Counted from the first letter of the stretch, positions 10,755 to 22,500 are shown. The stretch is 64,000 nucleotides of DNA from Malania oleifera (GCF_029873635.1 NC_080420.1:58218846-58282845); one strand, 5' to 3'. Program-made: numbers and translations. The notes: generated by a model from the sequence alone, not told the origin.

Positions 10755-11206
10755 AGTTGGAGCAGAAAAGCCAGATCAGAAGTGATCCCAAAATCAGAGC
10801 TCTATCCAGTGGCTCAAAATTAAGTTTTGAGGCCACCATCACATTCAACTCACCGAGACGAAGCCAATCGTGCAATCCAAAGCTCGAAAGAGCCAGGACA
10901 AAACCACACGTGCCTCATCGGAACAAGATGCTTCGACACGCGCCAGTCACGCGCCAGTGACTAGTTGCTCACACGCCCCATGCATTGCACGCTTCTTCCT
11001 CGCCTGGACTGCCTCAACTCGACCCAGTAAAAACTTGACCCGACTTAGAGACTCTCTCAGATCGGATCAACCTAAGAATCGGTCCTTGACTCATATTTGA
11101 CCCGTCGTATTGAAATTGGCCACGTCAGCGGCGCTGAGTTAGCCTGTAAGAACCTGAATCGTGGTGTATGGGTTAATTTTGTAAAAAAATGGAATTCTAC
11201 AGACTT

Positions 11207-11394
11207 CGTCGATGAGGCTATAATTTGTCAACGAAGGTAGAAGACTTTTCGTCGATGAAATTTAGAGGTTCGTCAACGAGGAAAAGCCGAGAGGTTCAGG
11301 AAATTTAAATATCAAGATTCATCGACGAAATCGTTGCCTCGTTGATGAAATCCTTGAAGACCTCATTGACAAGGACACCACTTCGTCGACGAAA
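11207..11394 (+). promoter_or_regulatory. Palindrome array upstream of the G3 TATA box
   Basis: About eight copies of a degenerate 12-bp palindrome related to TTCGTCGACGAA, at near-regular spacing. The last copy, at about 11382, is perfect. A matching array lies in the G4 LTR. Confidence 0.7.
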
Positions 11395-11412
11395 TCCTTC
11401 GAGTCAAAGGCT

Positions 11413-11420
11413 TATAAAAG
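11413..11420 (+). promoter_or_regulatory. G3 LTR TATA box
   Basis: TATAAAAG follows the palindrome array by about 20 bp and precedes a CT-rich stretch. This is the expected layout of an LTR promoter. Confidence 0.65.
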
Positions 11421-12375
11421 ATCTTTTGGGGGTTTGCTTCTTGGCTAAGTTTTGGAAAAGCTCTCTTTTTCTCTCTCTAAAACTCTCCCTACACACTCTC
11501 TCTCTAGGTTTCTTTGTCATTCGTTGCCGGATTCATGAATCCAACGATACTGCGAGGATCAGTGAATGATTCTCTACGTTTCTACTGGATTGGAATCTCG
11601 TTTCAAAGGATTTTGGGTTTCGGGCCAAAATCGAGGTAAGACTCGGTTTTCAATTCTGATTTGGTATATGTATAGTAGTACAGATTGTAAGTATGTTTTG
11701 TACTATGGTTTGTAGGTTTTGGTGTCTCGGTTCGTAGTTTTGAGGACCGTAAAGTTCGTAATTGGTTTTCGGGTTAAGGTAAGGGGATTCTATTTATATC
11801 AGTCTATTTTTGAAATCGGGATTGGTAAGCCTATAGGCTATGATCATATGTATGTTTTGTCTACTTATTTAGGGAAATCTATCATGTAAAAACACGAGGT
11901 TTTTGGGTTACAGTTTTTTGGGAAAATTGGGGATTTCGAGTATCATCTCTATTTTGTTTGGAAAACTGTTTGTCTTGTATAAATTGTATTATTGAGGTGA
12001 CCGTAATCCATATTTGCATAAGCTGTATACTTGAATTTGTAAACGATATGATTTGCCGTAAACCAAATAAGTGTGGTATGTTTGTATGTACGTATTTTGT
12101 TTCAGATATTTATGAAACAGTTATGTGAAGGCTAATTACTGTACGCTGAAATGTATAGGAACGTGAGTTCCAAAATGATTCCAGGGACTTGTAAAACAAC
12201 CAGGTATCAGGTAGTTACCGTGGCGAGAGTGGCCGGCTCTATATCCGGGGTGTGAAATATCACCAGTAAGTTCTGGCTGGTCACCGGTGGGTGTGATCTA
12301 CACCGTATGTGGCATTGGATTCAATGTGGGCTTAGGTCGTCGCAGCATAGTTTGGCACGTGGCAATGTAATCTGG

Positions 12376-12625
12376 GTGAGACTAGGTGACCTTGTGTAGT
12401 TGCGTATGTAGCAATGGATTCACTATTGGGCCTGAGTCGTAGATCTTCGCAGTTGTATGTGTAGAAATGTAATCGTTGTGAGACTAGGTGACCTTGTGTA
12501 GTTGCGTATGTAGTAATGGATTCACCATTGGGCCTTGATCGTCGCAGCTTAGTTGCGTATGTAGCAATGTAATCACTGTGAGATGAGGTGACCTGGTGTA
12601 GTTGCGAACTAGTGTGACGACACTA
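12376..12625 (+). repeat. About 100-bp minisatellite in the G3 LTR
   Basis: The unit starting GTGAGACTAGGTGACC begins at 12376, 12478 and, slightly changed, at 12578, giving periods of 102 and 100 bp. Each unit contains TAGTTGCGTATGTAG. A partial unit precedes the first. Confidence 0.8.
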
Positions 12626-13626
12626 ACCGTATGTATGTTTGTATGTATGTGTTTGGGTATCATATGAACTGGAATGGTTTTTGTGAAAATACTGGAACTG
12701 TATGGAAATGTATGGAACTATTTTGAAACTGTACGAATTGTTTCAATTGTATCGTATGCATAGTGTTATGAAGTATGTAAAATGACACTGGTATGCCACA
12801 CACTTATATAACCTGTTTTCTCCCTTACTGAGAGGTGTCTCACCCTGAATATATACAAATGTTTTCTAGGTCTTTCGGGTAGTCGAAACAAGCATCCTAG
12901 CATCTGAAAGCGAGGGGTGTTGTTTAGCTACTACTAGTGCCTAATAGGTACGAGTTTTTATAACCGGGTTGTCGTGATGGATTTTGTAGACGCCCGTAGT
13001 ATGTATGGTGTTCATAGAGATGTATATTCTCGTATGGTATAGACTCTGGTACGGTACAGTTATGTATAGAAAGACTGTATTTCGCTACATATTTTGATGA
13101 GTATAGACGACTGTATGTATGATGGTAGGGCATCCGCTCACCCTACGGGGTCGGACCCTCTTTGTATGTGGTATCATGTATGTTTTAATTGATATAGAGA
13201 CATGTTAGGTTACTCAAATTCACCCCTGGGTCCCATTTCTGGGTTCGGAGCATGACACAGCCGCCACGTCAGTTGAGCCCCATTGACTGGTCAGCAGCCA
13301 CGTTAGTAAGTGGACCCCATTGCCACGTCAGCAGGTGGACACCATTGCCACATTAGCATCCTGGCCACCCCAGCAGGGGTGTGCCACGTCAACATCCCCG
13401 CTATGTTAGCATTCTTTGGCCACGTCAACACCTGCCACATCAGCCTGCCACGTTAGTAGAGTTGACCAAGTTTGACAAGGTTTGACCTAAACTTTGAACG
13501 AGCTTTTCGGAGTCGTTTTGGGTCTATTTTTCGAGCGAGTTGAACCATTTCTAAGGTTTTAGATCATTCTGAATCCAACCACGCTATCCATTTGAGCTAA
13601 TTCCATCTCTAGATCAGTGAATCGAG

Positions 13627-14334
13627 ATGTCAAACGAAAAGAGCTCAAAAATCAAAATGTTCAATGGCAACAATTTCGATTTCTGAAAGATGCAGATAGA
13701 AGATTATTTGTTTAGAAAGGAATTGCACTTACCATTGAAGGGTAAGCCAACATTCATGAATGAGGACGAGTGAGAGTTGCTTGATCGAAGAGCTCTCGGA
13801 GCCATCAGAATGACGTTGTCAAAGTCTGTGACGTTCAATATCATGCATATATCATCCACCAAGTCTCTGATGGATGCACTCTCTAATATGTATGAGCAGC
13901 CCTTAGCCGTAAATAAGGTACATCTCATAAAAATACTGTTTACAATGAGCATGTCTACAAGTGAGAGTTTCAGCAGACATTTGAATAATTTCAATGAGTT
14001 ATTGGATCAACTCTCCTTAGTTAGGATAACATTTGATAATGAGATTCGTGCCCTGCTAATTCTCAGTCAGTTGCTCGAAAGTTAGAATGGTGTTGTTACT
14101 ACTATCAGTAGCTCCAAAGGAAAATTGAAGCTTGTATACGATGAGGTCGTCAGCATGTTTTTGACGGAGGAAATCAGAATGCAGTTGAACCATGACTCCA
14201 CTTCGAGTTCAGCCTTGAACATGGAGAGTCGAGGTAGAGGAAACAGGCATGAACGATCAAATAACTGCAGCAAATCTAGACCCAGGCAGTCTAAATCCAA
14301 AAAACCCAGAGGTTCTCAAGACACAGGTTCCTAG
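13627..14334 (+). pseudogene. C2 gag
   Basis: Starts at ATG 13627 (MSNEKSSKIKMFNGNNF). It shows the copia gag fold signatures MQIEDYLFRKELHLPL and LMDALSNMYEQ and the arm NNFNELLDQLS. In-frame stops occur at 13678 and 13771 (where W is conserved), 14083 (W again) and 14332. No frameshift was found. The family resembles that of C4, which has the same MQIEDNLYTKKLHLPL motif. The zinc knuckle follows in the next stretch (CWNCEKTGYYKNQC, with Y in place of the expected H). Confidence 0.87.
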
Positions 14335-14970
14335 AGCACAAAAGTTATTGAGTGCTGGAACTGTGAAAAAACTGGTTATTACAAAAATCAGTGCAGAAGT
14401 CAGAAGAAAGAATACGAGACGAGGGCAAAGGCAGAAGCAAATATTGCTTCTGAAAATGATGAGTTGTTGATATGCTTTTTGAAGAGCAAGCAGGAGTCTT
14501 GGGTCTTAGACTCCAAAGTTTTATTTCATGCCACTTGCTATAGAGATTGCCTAGAGGAGTACACATCAGGTAATTTTGGTAAGGCGTACCTTGGTAACGA
14601 TCAACCTTGCGACATAATCGGCAAGGAAGTTGTAAAGATCAATATAAACGAGTCAATATGGAAGCTGAAGGATGTCAGATATATTCCAGACCTGAGAAAG
14701 AATTTGATCTCAGTTGATCAGCTGGTAGATGAGGGATACACGATGAAATTCATTGGCGATGAATGGAAAGTTTCAAAGGGTGTACTAACGATTGCGCGAA
14801 GTAAGAAAAGCGGAACACTTTTTCTAACCTCCAATGCCTCCATGTTTATTTCAGTTGCTGCAAGAAATGATGACAACAACATCTGGCACCAACGACTCGG
14901 TCACATGAGCAAGAAGGGACTCAAGGTGATGCACTCAAAGGGAAAATTGAGTGGTCTACAGTCAGTATAG
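14335..14970 (+). pseudogene. C2 zinc knuckle, protease and integrase start
   Basis: Knuckle CWNCEKTGYYKNQC near 14353-14394 has lost its histidine (Y instead). Protease follows: SWVLDSKVLFHAT, where the catalytic DSG has become DSK. Then GKAYLGNDQ, LRKNLISVDQL and the integrase zinc region HQRLGHMSKKGLK. The frame is that of gag, ending at a TAG at 14968. The two active-site changes mean the protein would be dead even without stops. Confidence 0.87.
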
Positions 14971-15087
14971 ATTGACATGTGTGAGGATTGTATAGTCGGG
15001 AAATAGAAGAGGGTCAGTTTCTAGATAAACACCCATGCCCCAAAGAAGAAGAGACTAGAACTAGTCCACTCAGAATGTGTCGGGACA

Positions 15088-15606
15088 CAACAACAGAATG
15101 CTAAGAATCCTCAGGTGGAGGAACTAGTGGAGTATATTGTCGCACCACCACCTCCTACTCCAGCTCCGGAGCTTAAGAGATCTACTCGGTCTCATGTACC
15201 AAACAAAAGGTATATTGATTACTTACTTCCTACAGATGGAGGAGAGCCCAAATGCTATGATGAAGCATGTCAGGTGGAAGATACGAGCAAGTGGGAGCTT
15301 GCAATGAAGGATGAGATGAAGTTCCTCACCTCCAACAGAACGTGGGAACTAGTTGAGTTGCCCAAAGGCCTTCACAATAAGTGGGTGTACAAAATCAAAA
15401 AGGAGCATAACGGCTCCAGAAGGTACAAGCTTCGGTTGGTAGTCAAAGGCTTCGAACAGAAGGAAAGGATTGACTACACCAACATCTTTGCACCAATTGT
15501 GAAACTGACAACCATCAGATTAGTCCGCAGGAATCGAGCAGACAGGAAGGTGGTGACTACAGAGAAACTGAAGTTGTGTTCAACTTCAGTTGGTCTTCAT
15601 GCCTGA
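15088..15606 (+). pseudogene. C2 reverse transcriptase start fused to the pol C-terminus
   Basis: After the integrase start (LVHSE near 15065) the sequence jumps to a proline-rich linker and the reverse transcriptase entry ([65 protein letters not shown]). It then jumps again to the end of pol ([17 protein letters not shown], stop at 15604). The YxDD box and all of RNase H are missing. The last motif matches the end of C4 pol (EKLKLCAASVGLL), so the two belong to related families. Confidence 0.87.
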
Positions 15607-15682
15607 AGACATACTTTGAACACATCATTTATTCATGATACTAGTTGAGGAAGCGTCTCTATCTCCAAGTGGGAGACTATTG

Positions 15683-16056
15683 TGTTGGAGCCAAGAGACG
15701 CTGAGCTAGAGACATGCGTGTGGAGATAAAGCTGCTGAATTAGAGACACGCATGAGGAGCTGGACATTTATCCACCATTCATCTCCATTTATCTCATGAT
15801 TGTAAACCTCCCAAATTTGTAATTTAATGTATTTAATTGTGATTTAAATATCAGCCCTATGAATAGAGAGCTGAGGAATACAAGAGGTATAGAGCAAGAG
15901 AAGCTCAGAGAGCAGAGAGAAGAGAGAGGAGGAAGAGAGTGAGAGAGTTGTATTTTTCCGGTGAATAGTGAATTTTGTGGTGTACTCCGTGGTTGTAGGT
16001 CGATATTGACCGAACCACGTTAAATTTCTGGTGTCATATTGTTTTGGTTGCTCACA
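15683..16056 (+). repeat. C2 3' LTR
   Basis: Preceded by the purine tract AAGTGGGAGAC. It starts TGTTGGAGCC and probably ends TTGCTCACA; the right end is uncertain because there is no second copy. It carries the hairpin motif CGTGG, GGTC, GACC, CCACG at 15988-16019. It is not a copy of the C1 LTR, which shows that C1 and C2 are different families. Confidence 0.7.
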
Positions 16057-16126
16057 GGGTCCTAAAATTTCTTATCTTTCTTCTAATTCTATTTCTCACG
16101 CCTGTTCTGTTCCTTCCTCTTCTCTA

Positions 16127-16271
16127 TTATGTATTCCTATATTCTTGCTGCTGCTCTTCCCCTCCTCTGAGTTCTATAAATTCTAATACTTGTCCTACAC
16201 CACGTAAACATGTAGATTTTAAATTTATCTTTTTGATCTTTTTAATCCTGTATGCACTAATAAGCTAAATA
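16127..16271 (+). repeat. Right copy of the 145-bp direct repeat
   Basis: Similar over its whole length to 8022-8162, with scattered changes, ending at the same CTAAATACT. The 70 bases between the C2 LTR and this repeat (16057-16126) show nothing I recognise. Confidence 0.8.
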
Positions 16272-16718
16272 CTAATAGATTTGGAATTCAAAATCCTATT
16301 TTCTATGGTTATTGTATCTCTAGGACTATAGTTACATTTTTTTTTGTTCTTAGTTTTTTTTTTCTTTCTATTTTATAAGGAATTTGTAATCTTATCTTAT
16401 CAGATATAATTGTAGTACTCAAATTGGTGATGGAATTCACTTGTATTCTTTTATGTATAGCTGAAGTTTTCTACGTCATCCCAAAGTACTACAGGATGCA
16501 TGTGTTAATTGAATTTTATTAACGGATTTCTTTTCTTAAATTATTTCTGACTTAAAATTTTATATCAATTGTGCACATTGAGTCATTGGCAATTGAAATT
16601 TGCTAGGCATATATCTTAAGTTGAGTTGTGCTAATGCTCTAACTAGTTTGGTTACATATATGCAACAATTAAAGGATTATTGTTTATAATTTTTGTTTTG
16701 TTTTGTTTTGATTTTTAG
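16272..16718 (+). other. RDR1 intron 1, 3' part
   Basis: T-rich non-coding sequence ending in a strong pyrimidine tract and acceptor (TTTGATTTTTAG) directly before the RDR1 exon. No gene is visible. The whole C1/C2 block to its left may lie inside this intron. Confidence 0.7.
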
Positions 16719-19700
16719 TTACTAGGTGCCCCTCGGATTTATAAAAAGGATGTTCGCACCTCTGGAAATGTATTTGAAGATCCTGGTCTCAACTATGTCA
16801 GGGATTCTCCTGCTGACCAATGGATTAGGACAACTGACTTCACTCCATCTTGTTGTATTGGTCAATCTTCTGCTCTATGTATGGAGATTCCACATAACTG
16901 CCGAATTCCTAATTTTAAAGAATACTTTGTTCATTATAAAGAAGATGATGACCAGTTTGTTTTGGAGAAAGGCTTAACATATTCTGGCAATTCGAATCTT
17001 GTCCCCATCCTTCACCCACCTCTGGGAGTTAGCTTACCATATAATATCTTGTTCAGGATTTGTTTATTGGTTCAAAATGGCCGTCTTTCTGGGCCAACAC
17101 TTGATTCTAGTTTTTATCAGTTGGTTGATCCTTGTAGAAGAAGCATTGTTTGCATAGAACATGCCTTGGAGAAACTGTACCATTTAAAGGAGTGCTGTTA
17201 TGAACCTGTGAAGTGGCTCGATGAGCAGTACAGAAAATACTCGGCATCTAGTCAACCTCCAAAGCCGCCTGCCATTTCCTTGGATACTGGGTTGGTTTAT
17301 GTTCGCAGGGTTCACATTACTCCATGTAAAATATATTTCTGTGGTCCAGAGGTCAATGTCTCTAACAGGGTGTTACGCAATTACCCTGATGATATTGATA
17401 ATTTTCTTCGAGTGTCTTTCGTTGATGAGGACCTGGATAGACTGCATTCGACAGATTTATGTCCAAGAGCATCTTCTGGGAATGAGAATAAGCATACTGA
17501 AATTTATAGAAGGGTGCTTTTAACTCTTAGAAGTGGCATAGCTGTTGGTGATAAGAAATTTGAATTTCTCGCCTTTTCAACGAGTCAATTACGAGAAAAC
17601 TCTGCGTGGTTCTTTGCCTCAAGACCTGGGCTTACTGCTGTAGACATAAGGGCGTGGATGGGTGATTTTCATCAGATAAAAAATGTGGCAAAATATGCTG
17701 CCCGACTGGGACAATCATTTAGCTCATCTACAGAAACTTTGCCCGTTGGTAGGCATGAAATTGAAATTATTCCTGATGTAGGGGTTGAGGGGGGAACAAC
17801 CAATTATGTTTTCTCTGATGGAATCGGAAAGATCTCTGCCGATTTTGCTCACAAAGTGGCTGGAAAATGTCGCTCAAAATATTTTACTCCATCAGCATTT
17901 CAGATTCGTTATGGTGGGTACAAAGGTGTTGTGGCTGTTGACCCAACGTCATCAAAGAAATTATCATTACGGGAGAGCATGTTCAAGTATGAATCACAGA
18001 ACGAAAAATTAGATGTTTTGGCATGGAGCAAATATCAACCATGTTTTCTCAATCGTCAACTGGTCACTCTTTTGTCCACTCTCGGGGTTAGCGATCATGT
18101 TTTCGAAGAGAAGCAAAGAGAAGCCATAAAACAACTGGACAGTATGTTAAAAGATCCGTTGAAGGCACAGGAGACACTCGAGTTAATGCCTATAGGAGAG
18201 AACACAAACATTCTCAAAGAAATGCTGATGTGTGGGTATAAGCCTGATGATGAACCATTCCTCTCAATGATGCTGCAAACGTTCCGGGCATCCAAATTGC
18301 AGGATTTGCGGACTAGAGCAAGGATATTGCTGCCGAATGGAAGAGCCATGATGGGATGTTTAGATGAAACCAGGACCTTGGAATATGGTCAGGTATTTGT
18401 GCAATTTTCAAGCAGTGCACGTCGGGCATGTTATGATGATTCCCCCTTTATGTGCAGCGACAGCAGATCAAATCGGCAGACTCGCGTTATTGAGGGAAAG
18501 GTGGTAGTTGCTAAAAACCCCTGTTTGCACCCAGGTGATGTGCGTGTCTTAACGGCTGTTAATGTTCCAGCTTTGCACCATATGGTGGATTGTGTAGTTT
18601 TTCCCCAAAAGGGAGTCAGGTATGACACATCACAATACCTTCCAGTCAATTGGTACTTCTGCGACAGAGTCATGCCGTGGTATTATTTGTTGGACGATCC
18701 TTTCATATTAAGGATTGCCTATCTTAAAGCGAACCATATTGATAAAATTCTTGATGCCATGGAAATAAGCAGTACTAGTCAGTTTAGTCAGTTACGGATG
18801 AAATGTCAAATAGTCATTCCTTTGTATTTAATATGGTAAATAAGAAGATAAATATATCGGTTTATTGCATTCCATTTATCATAAATGGAATGCAGAAACA
18901 ACTATGACTTCACTAAATTATGAACTTTCCAAACATTGTGCAAATGGAAAAAAAAGCTAAAAAATATTAAGCTGCATAATACCATTATACTTATTTTATT
19001 TTTTAATCAGACGAATTCTTTTAGGTTCTAATTTAGCCTATTTAAAATGAAAAATTTAAATGCAAATTTATCAAGTTTTCTTGAATTTAATTTTTTTCAG
19101 CAAATGTTTTGTCTTACTTTTAAAACATACGAACATTTTTCTCTACAAAATGATTTACGCTATTCCTACTTTTATTTATGATGCATATACACACTGCTAG
19201 TTAATTTTGTTTCTTAAGTTTCTTTCATTAAGTTCAGACATTTAATTTATCCAAAATATATTTTTATTAATATAATTTTATCTAATTTTGGTTTAATTTA
19301 CTTTCTTTTAGTAGTGTTTTGTATTACTTTAAAAATCAAGTATATTTTTCCACAAAATGATTTACCTATAAGTACTTTTATTAATTTATAGCATGGGTAT
19401 AAATGTAGGTATGTATAGTTATTTTATTTGTTTAAACCAGGTTTGTTCATTCTTTTATGTTCAAACAAGTAATTTTTATCCAATTTTGGTTGAATTTACT
19501 TTTTATATATGGTATAGAAATAAGAATATATGGTCTTACTTTCAAAGTTATGGATATTTATGCGCAAATTGATTTACATTATTCATAGTTCTATGATATA
19601 GTATAGAAATTTATTTCTTTTAGGAATGTTTTGTCTTACTTTAAAAATATGAGGATACCTTTGCTCACTAAATTGATTTAAGAGTGTTCATAGAACTATT

Positions 19701-21719
19701 TACTTCTGTCCAAAAAATGATTTGCACTATTTGTACATTTATGAATAGTATAGATAATATACATACTGCCTTCTTTGATTTGTTAAACATTGTTTGGTGG
19801 TATTAACTGAACTGTAATATCAGACCTCATCCCAATGAATGTTCGGGGAGCGATCTGGATGGAGATATCTACTTTGTTTGCTGGGACCATGAACTAATTC
19901 CACCGCAGCAGATCCAACCTATGGACTACACACCTCCACCACCTATACGCTTGGATCATGATGTGACAATTGAGGTGCTGTTCTCTAACAAACTCCATAA
20001 ATCTCGAACTCATTATTTAAATTCCTACAATTTTCTCTGCTCTAATTTTAACCATCACTTGCAAGGTCCCTTTAATTAAGTGATGAGTCCATATTTAAAA
20101 ATGGGGAGGGATTGAGGAATTCTGGTTTTAAACGGAAATTTTGAAATTATAGTGTAGAGTTTCGTCACGAGGGCATATTTTCTTCGGTTTACTTAGCAAT
20201 TAGTGACTTTTTAAAGTCCTTCATTCACTCGATGTAGCTTCTGAAAACATATATATCATATGAAGAAGCTTAGTCCTAGTATCCTATCAAAAAATAATTC
20301 TATTATATTGTACTGGTAAATCTTCATCACTGCTATGTACAAGAAATTGAATGGTAATGGCTTAATATGGTCTTAACAACCTACAGGCATAATTTCGGTT
20401 GGTTACCCCTCTATAAATTTTCAAATAGAGAAGAGAATCCTCCATTTATGTTTTGAATTCTGAATCTCATCAATTTAGCAATGGTTTTATGTAGAACATA
20501 AAGTACTTTCCTACAGCTGATTGGCTAAATACTAGGTTTTTTAGTATTATAATTTTATTACCAAGAAAAGGAATCTCACTAGTTTGAGTGAAGTGCACGA
20601 TTTGTTAGAGATGGTTGCCATTCTCTTATTATAATCATAGGCAACAAAAAATATGAAGGTTGGGGTATCCAAACTCATGTCTGCATGTGTTTATATATAT
20701 ATATTTATATGTATATACACCACGCATACGTTTAGATGGCATTCAGTGGTGAATACTTTTAGCAGGGATAAAAAACCATAATTTCCAGACAGCGTTCTAT
20801 TGTCTTCTCTCAGTGGAAATATTGTAATATCTTGTGAAGATGCACCTGTAACATTGTAGTTCCTCAAATGTTGCTTCTTATTTCTATGGTACAGGAAGTT
20901 GAGGAGTACTTTGCCGACTATATTGTTAATGACAGCTTAGGTACCATTGCAAATGCCCACACTGTATTTGCAGATAAGGAGCCCAAGAGAGCAATGAGCA
21001 ATCCATGCCTTGAGCTTGCAGCGCTATTTTCAATTGCTGTTGACTTCCCAAAAACTGGTTGGCTTGCTGTAATACCATCTTATCTGCATATCAAAGAATA
21101 TCCTGATTTCATGGAGAAGCCCAACAGATCCACCTATGAATCACAGACTGTGATTGGAAAGCTTTTTCGTGAGGTGAAAGATGAACCAGACAAAAGCTTT
21201 ATGCGATCCTTCCCTCCTGAAATGGCTAGGTGTTCTTATGACCCTGACATGGAATATGAAGGGTTTGAAGATTACATCACTGATGCATCTTATTACAAAA
21301 GCAATTATGATTTTAAGTTGGGGAATCTAATGGACTACTATGGGATAAAAACAGAGGGTGAAATAATCAGTGGGTGTATTTTGAAAATGTCAAAATCCTT
21401 CAGTAGGAGAAGAGACTTCGAACAAATTACTGTGGCTGTGAAGTCCTTGAGGAAGGAAGCTAGGACCTGGTTCAGTGAGCAGGGAAAAGGGTTAGATTTT
21501 GGAGAGGATAATGAATATGCTAAAGCATCAGCTTGGTATTATGTCACATATCATTCTAGTTATTGGGGTTGCTACAACGAGGGAATGAATAGAGATCATT
21601 TCTTAAGTTTTCCTTGGTGTGTCTATGACAAATTGGTTCGCATCAAGAGGGATAAGATGAGTATCCGAAGGCGCTCTAAAGTTGTCATCCAGTTTGACCA
21701 TGGATTACATTTGAATTAA
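16719..21719 (+). CDS. RDR1: RNA-dependent RNA polymerase 1, exons 2-4 (N-terminal exon not in window)
   Basis: Exons are 16719-18619, 19824-19974 and 20895-21719. Exon 2 opens in phase 0 with LLGAPRIYKKDV after a TTTTTAG acceptor. Donor CAG/GTATGA joins an AG to the A at 19824 to make one Arg codon. Exon 3 carries the catalytic DLDGD (19852-19866) within NECSGSDLDGDIYF. Exon 4 runs from EVEEYFADYIVND to a TAA at 21717. The joined frame is 958 codons without a break, against about 1100 for plant RDR1. The missing part is the roughly 150-residue N-terminal RRM-like region. RDR1 makes double-stranded RNA for siRNA amplification, mainly in antiviral silencing and often induced by salicylic acid (family knowledge). 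The motif series (FVDEDLDRL, FSDGIGKIS, SAFQIRYGGYKGVV, LMDYYGIKTE, AWYYVTYHSSYWG) supports RDR1 over RDR2 and RDR6. Expression depends on whether exon 1 survives further left. Confidence 0.93.
18620..19823 (+). other. RDR1 intron 2, with degenerate repeats
   Basis: 1204 bp, bounded by GTATGA and ATATCAG. It is very AT-rich. Within 19020-19790 a unit containing GTCTTACTTT and, about 50 bp later, AAATGATTTACNCTATT recurs at 19111, 19321, 19532 and 19633, much decayed. No coding sequence is visible. Confidence 0.8.
19975..20894 (+). other. RDR1 intron 3
   Basis: 920 bp between donor GAG/GTGCTG and acceptor GGTACAG. From about 20203 on, this intron is duplicated at 29028-29747, which marks the left edge of the repeated segment. 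Confidence 0.88.
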
Positions 21720-22439
21720 ATTACTCTATTGTACTTAAGATGTGTAAATATAAATTTAGCTCTTGATTTTCAAGAGTGCTTTCTAAGCGCGTGTATATCT
21801 AGAAATAGCTGAACATATGATGGCCTTGACTTCCACCAACGTTCTGTTGGTTGACAATTGTATATATACTCGTATTTATTGATGTAGAAGTGTTATGCTG
21901 ATTTGTACTGGAAAATAACAGGTCTATGGTTCCTGTAGAGTCTTGATTTTCCTTGTGTTGTCATTTGATCTTGTTTTAACGAAAAAATTGTACGGAGTTG
22001 CTGTCTTATTTTCCAATGCATCATTTGGACTTTAACATAGAATTGGTGCCATCTTTGCCTCAGTTGGATCCAATGCAACTTCGAAAGCGCAACATCTCAT
22101 CTCTTTTGCTATCTCCTGATGGTTTATTGGAATGACTTGGACAAAAGTTGTTGGTATTTTGTTTGGGAATATGAACTTCAGCATGTGTATTTAAATTTAG
22201 AGAGTGCGAACACAAATACGTCATTGGGATTGCAACTTCTGAAGTGTACATTTGGCTATGAGTAAAGTCAAAATACGGTACCGGTTTAAAACTATGGCAT
22301 GAACTTCAAATGCAAATTCAAAGGTATACATGACAAAAATTCCCCGTGTAGGTCTTCATAACTAAAGTTTCTACCTTCAATCTGAGTCTCTATAGTTGGA
22401 GTTGCATTTGCTATAGCCCCAGGTGCATATTCATGTGAT
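21720..22439 (+). other. RDR1 3' flank, no gene seen
   Basis: Contains the likely 3' untranslated region of RDR1 and AT-rich flank. It is duplicated at 34621-35360. Short open frames here are not conserved between the two copies and are not credible genes. Confidence 0.7.
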
Positions 22440-22440
22440 C

Positions 22441-22500
<60 letters not shown>
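22440..22500 (+). repeat. (CT)n microsatellite
   Basis: About 60 bp of almost pure CT. The matching place in unit B has expanded into a longer compound array (35362-35680). Confidence 0.95.

Larger units (their letters stand above)
11145..13257 (+). repeat. G3: solo gypsy LTR inside the C2 leader
   Basis: A 2.1-kb segment beginning TGTAAGAACCTG and ending GAGCATGACA. The flanking 5 bp are TAGCC on the left and CAGCC on the right, a near-perfect target duplication, and C2 leader sequence lies on both sides. No internal gypsy region is present, so this is a solo LTR left by recombination between two LTRs. It resembles the G4 LTR in layout: palindrome array, TATA box, then a GAGAGGTGTCTCA motif near 12830, but it belongs to a different family. 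Confidence 0.82.
10739..16056 (+). mobile_element. C2: internally deleted Ty1/copia element lacking its 5' LTR
   Basis: It runs from a primer-site-like start through a GC-richer leader (split by solo LTR G3), gag, protease, a short integrase start, a reverse transcriptase start, the last codons of pol and a 3' LTR. Most of integrase (break near 15079), reverse transcriptase and RNase H (break near 15524) are deleted. All surviving coding blocks from 13627 to 15606 share one frame and are interrupted only by stop codons. Confidence 0.82.

Noticed and set aside
11207..11394. Regularly spaced palindromes resembling a CRISPR array
   Set aside because: Units are degenerate, spacing is uneven, they lie in a plant LTR promoter, and no cas genes occur.
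16726..16977. 83-codon open frame at the RDR1 exon start
   Set aside because: It is an out-of-frame shadow of exon 2, whose true frame is supported by homology and phase.
18620..18839. RDR1 frame read through to 18839
   Set aside because: The donor at 18620 and the exact join to the DLDGD exon show this is intron read-through.
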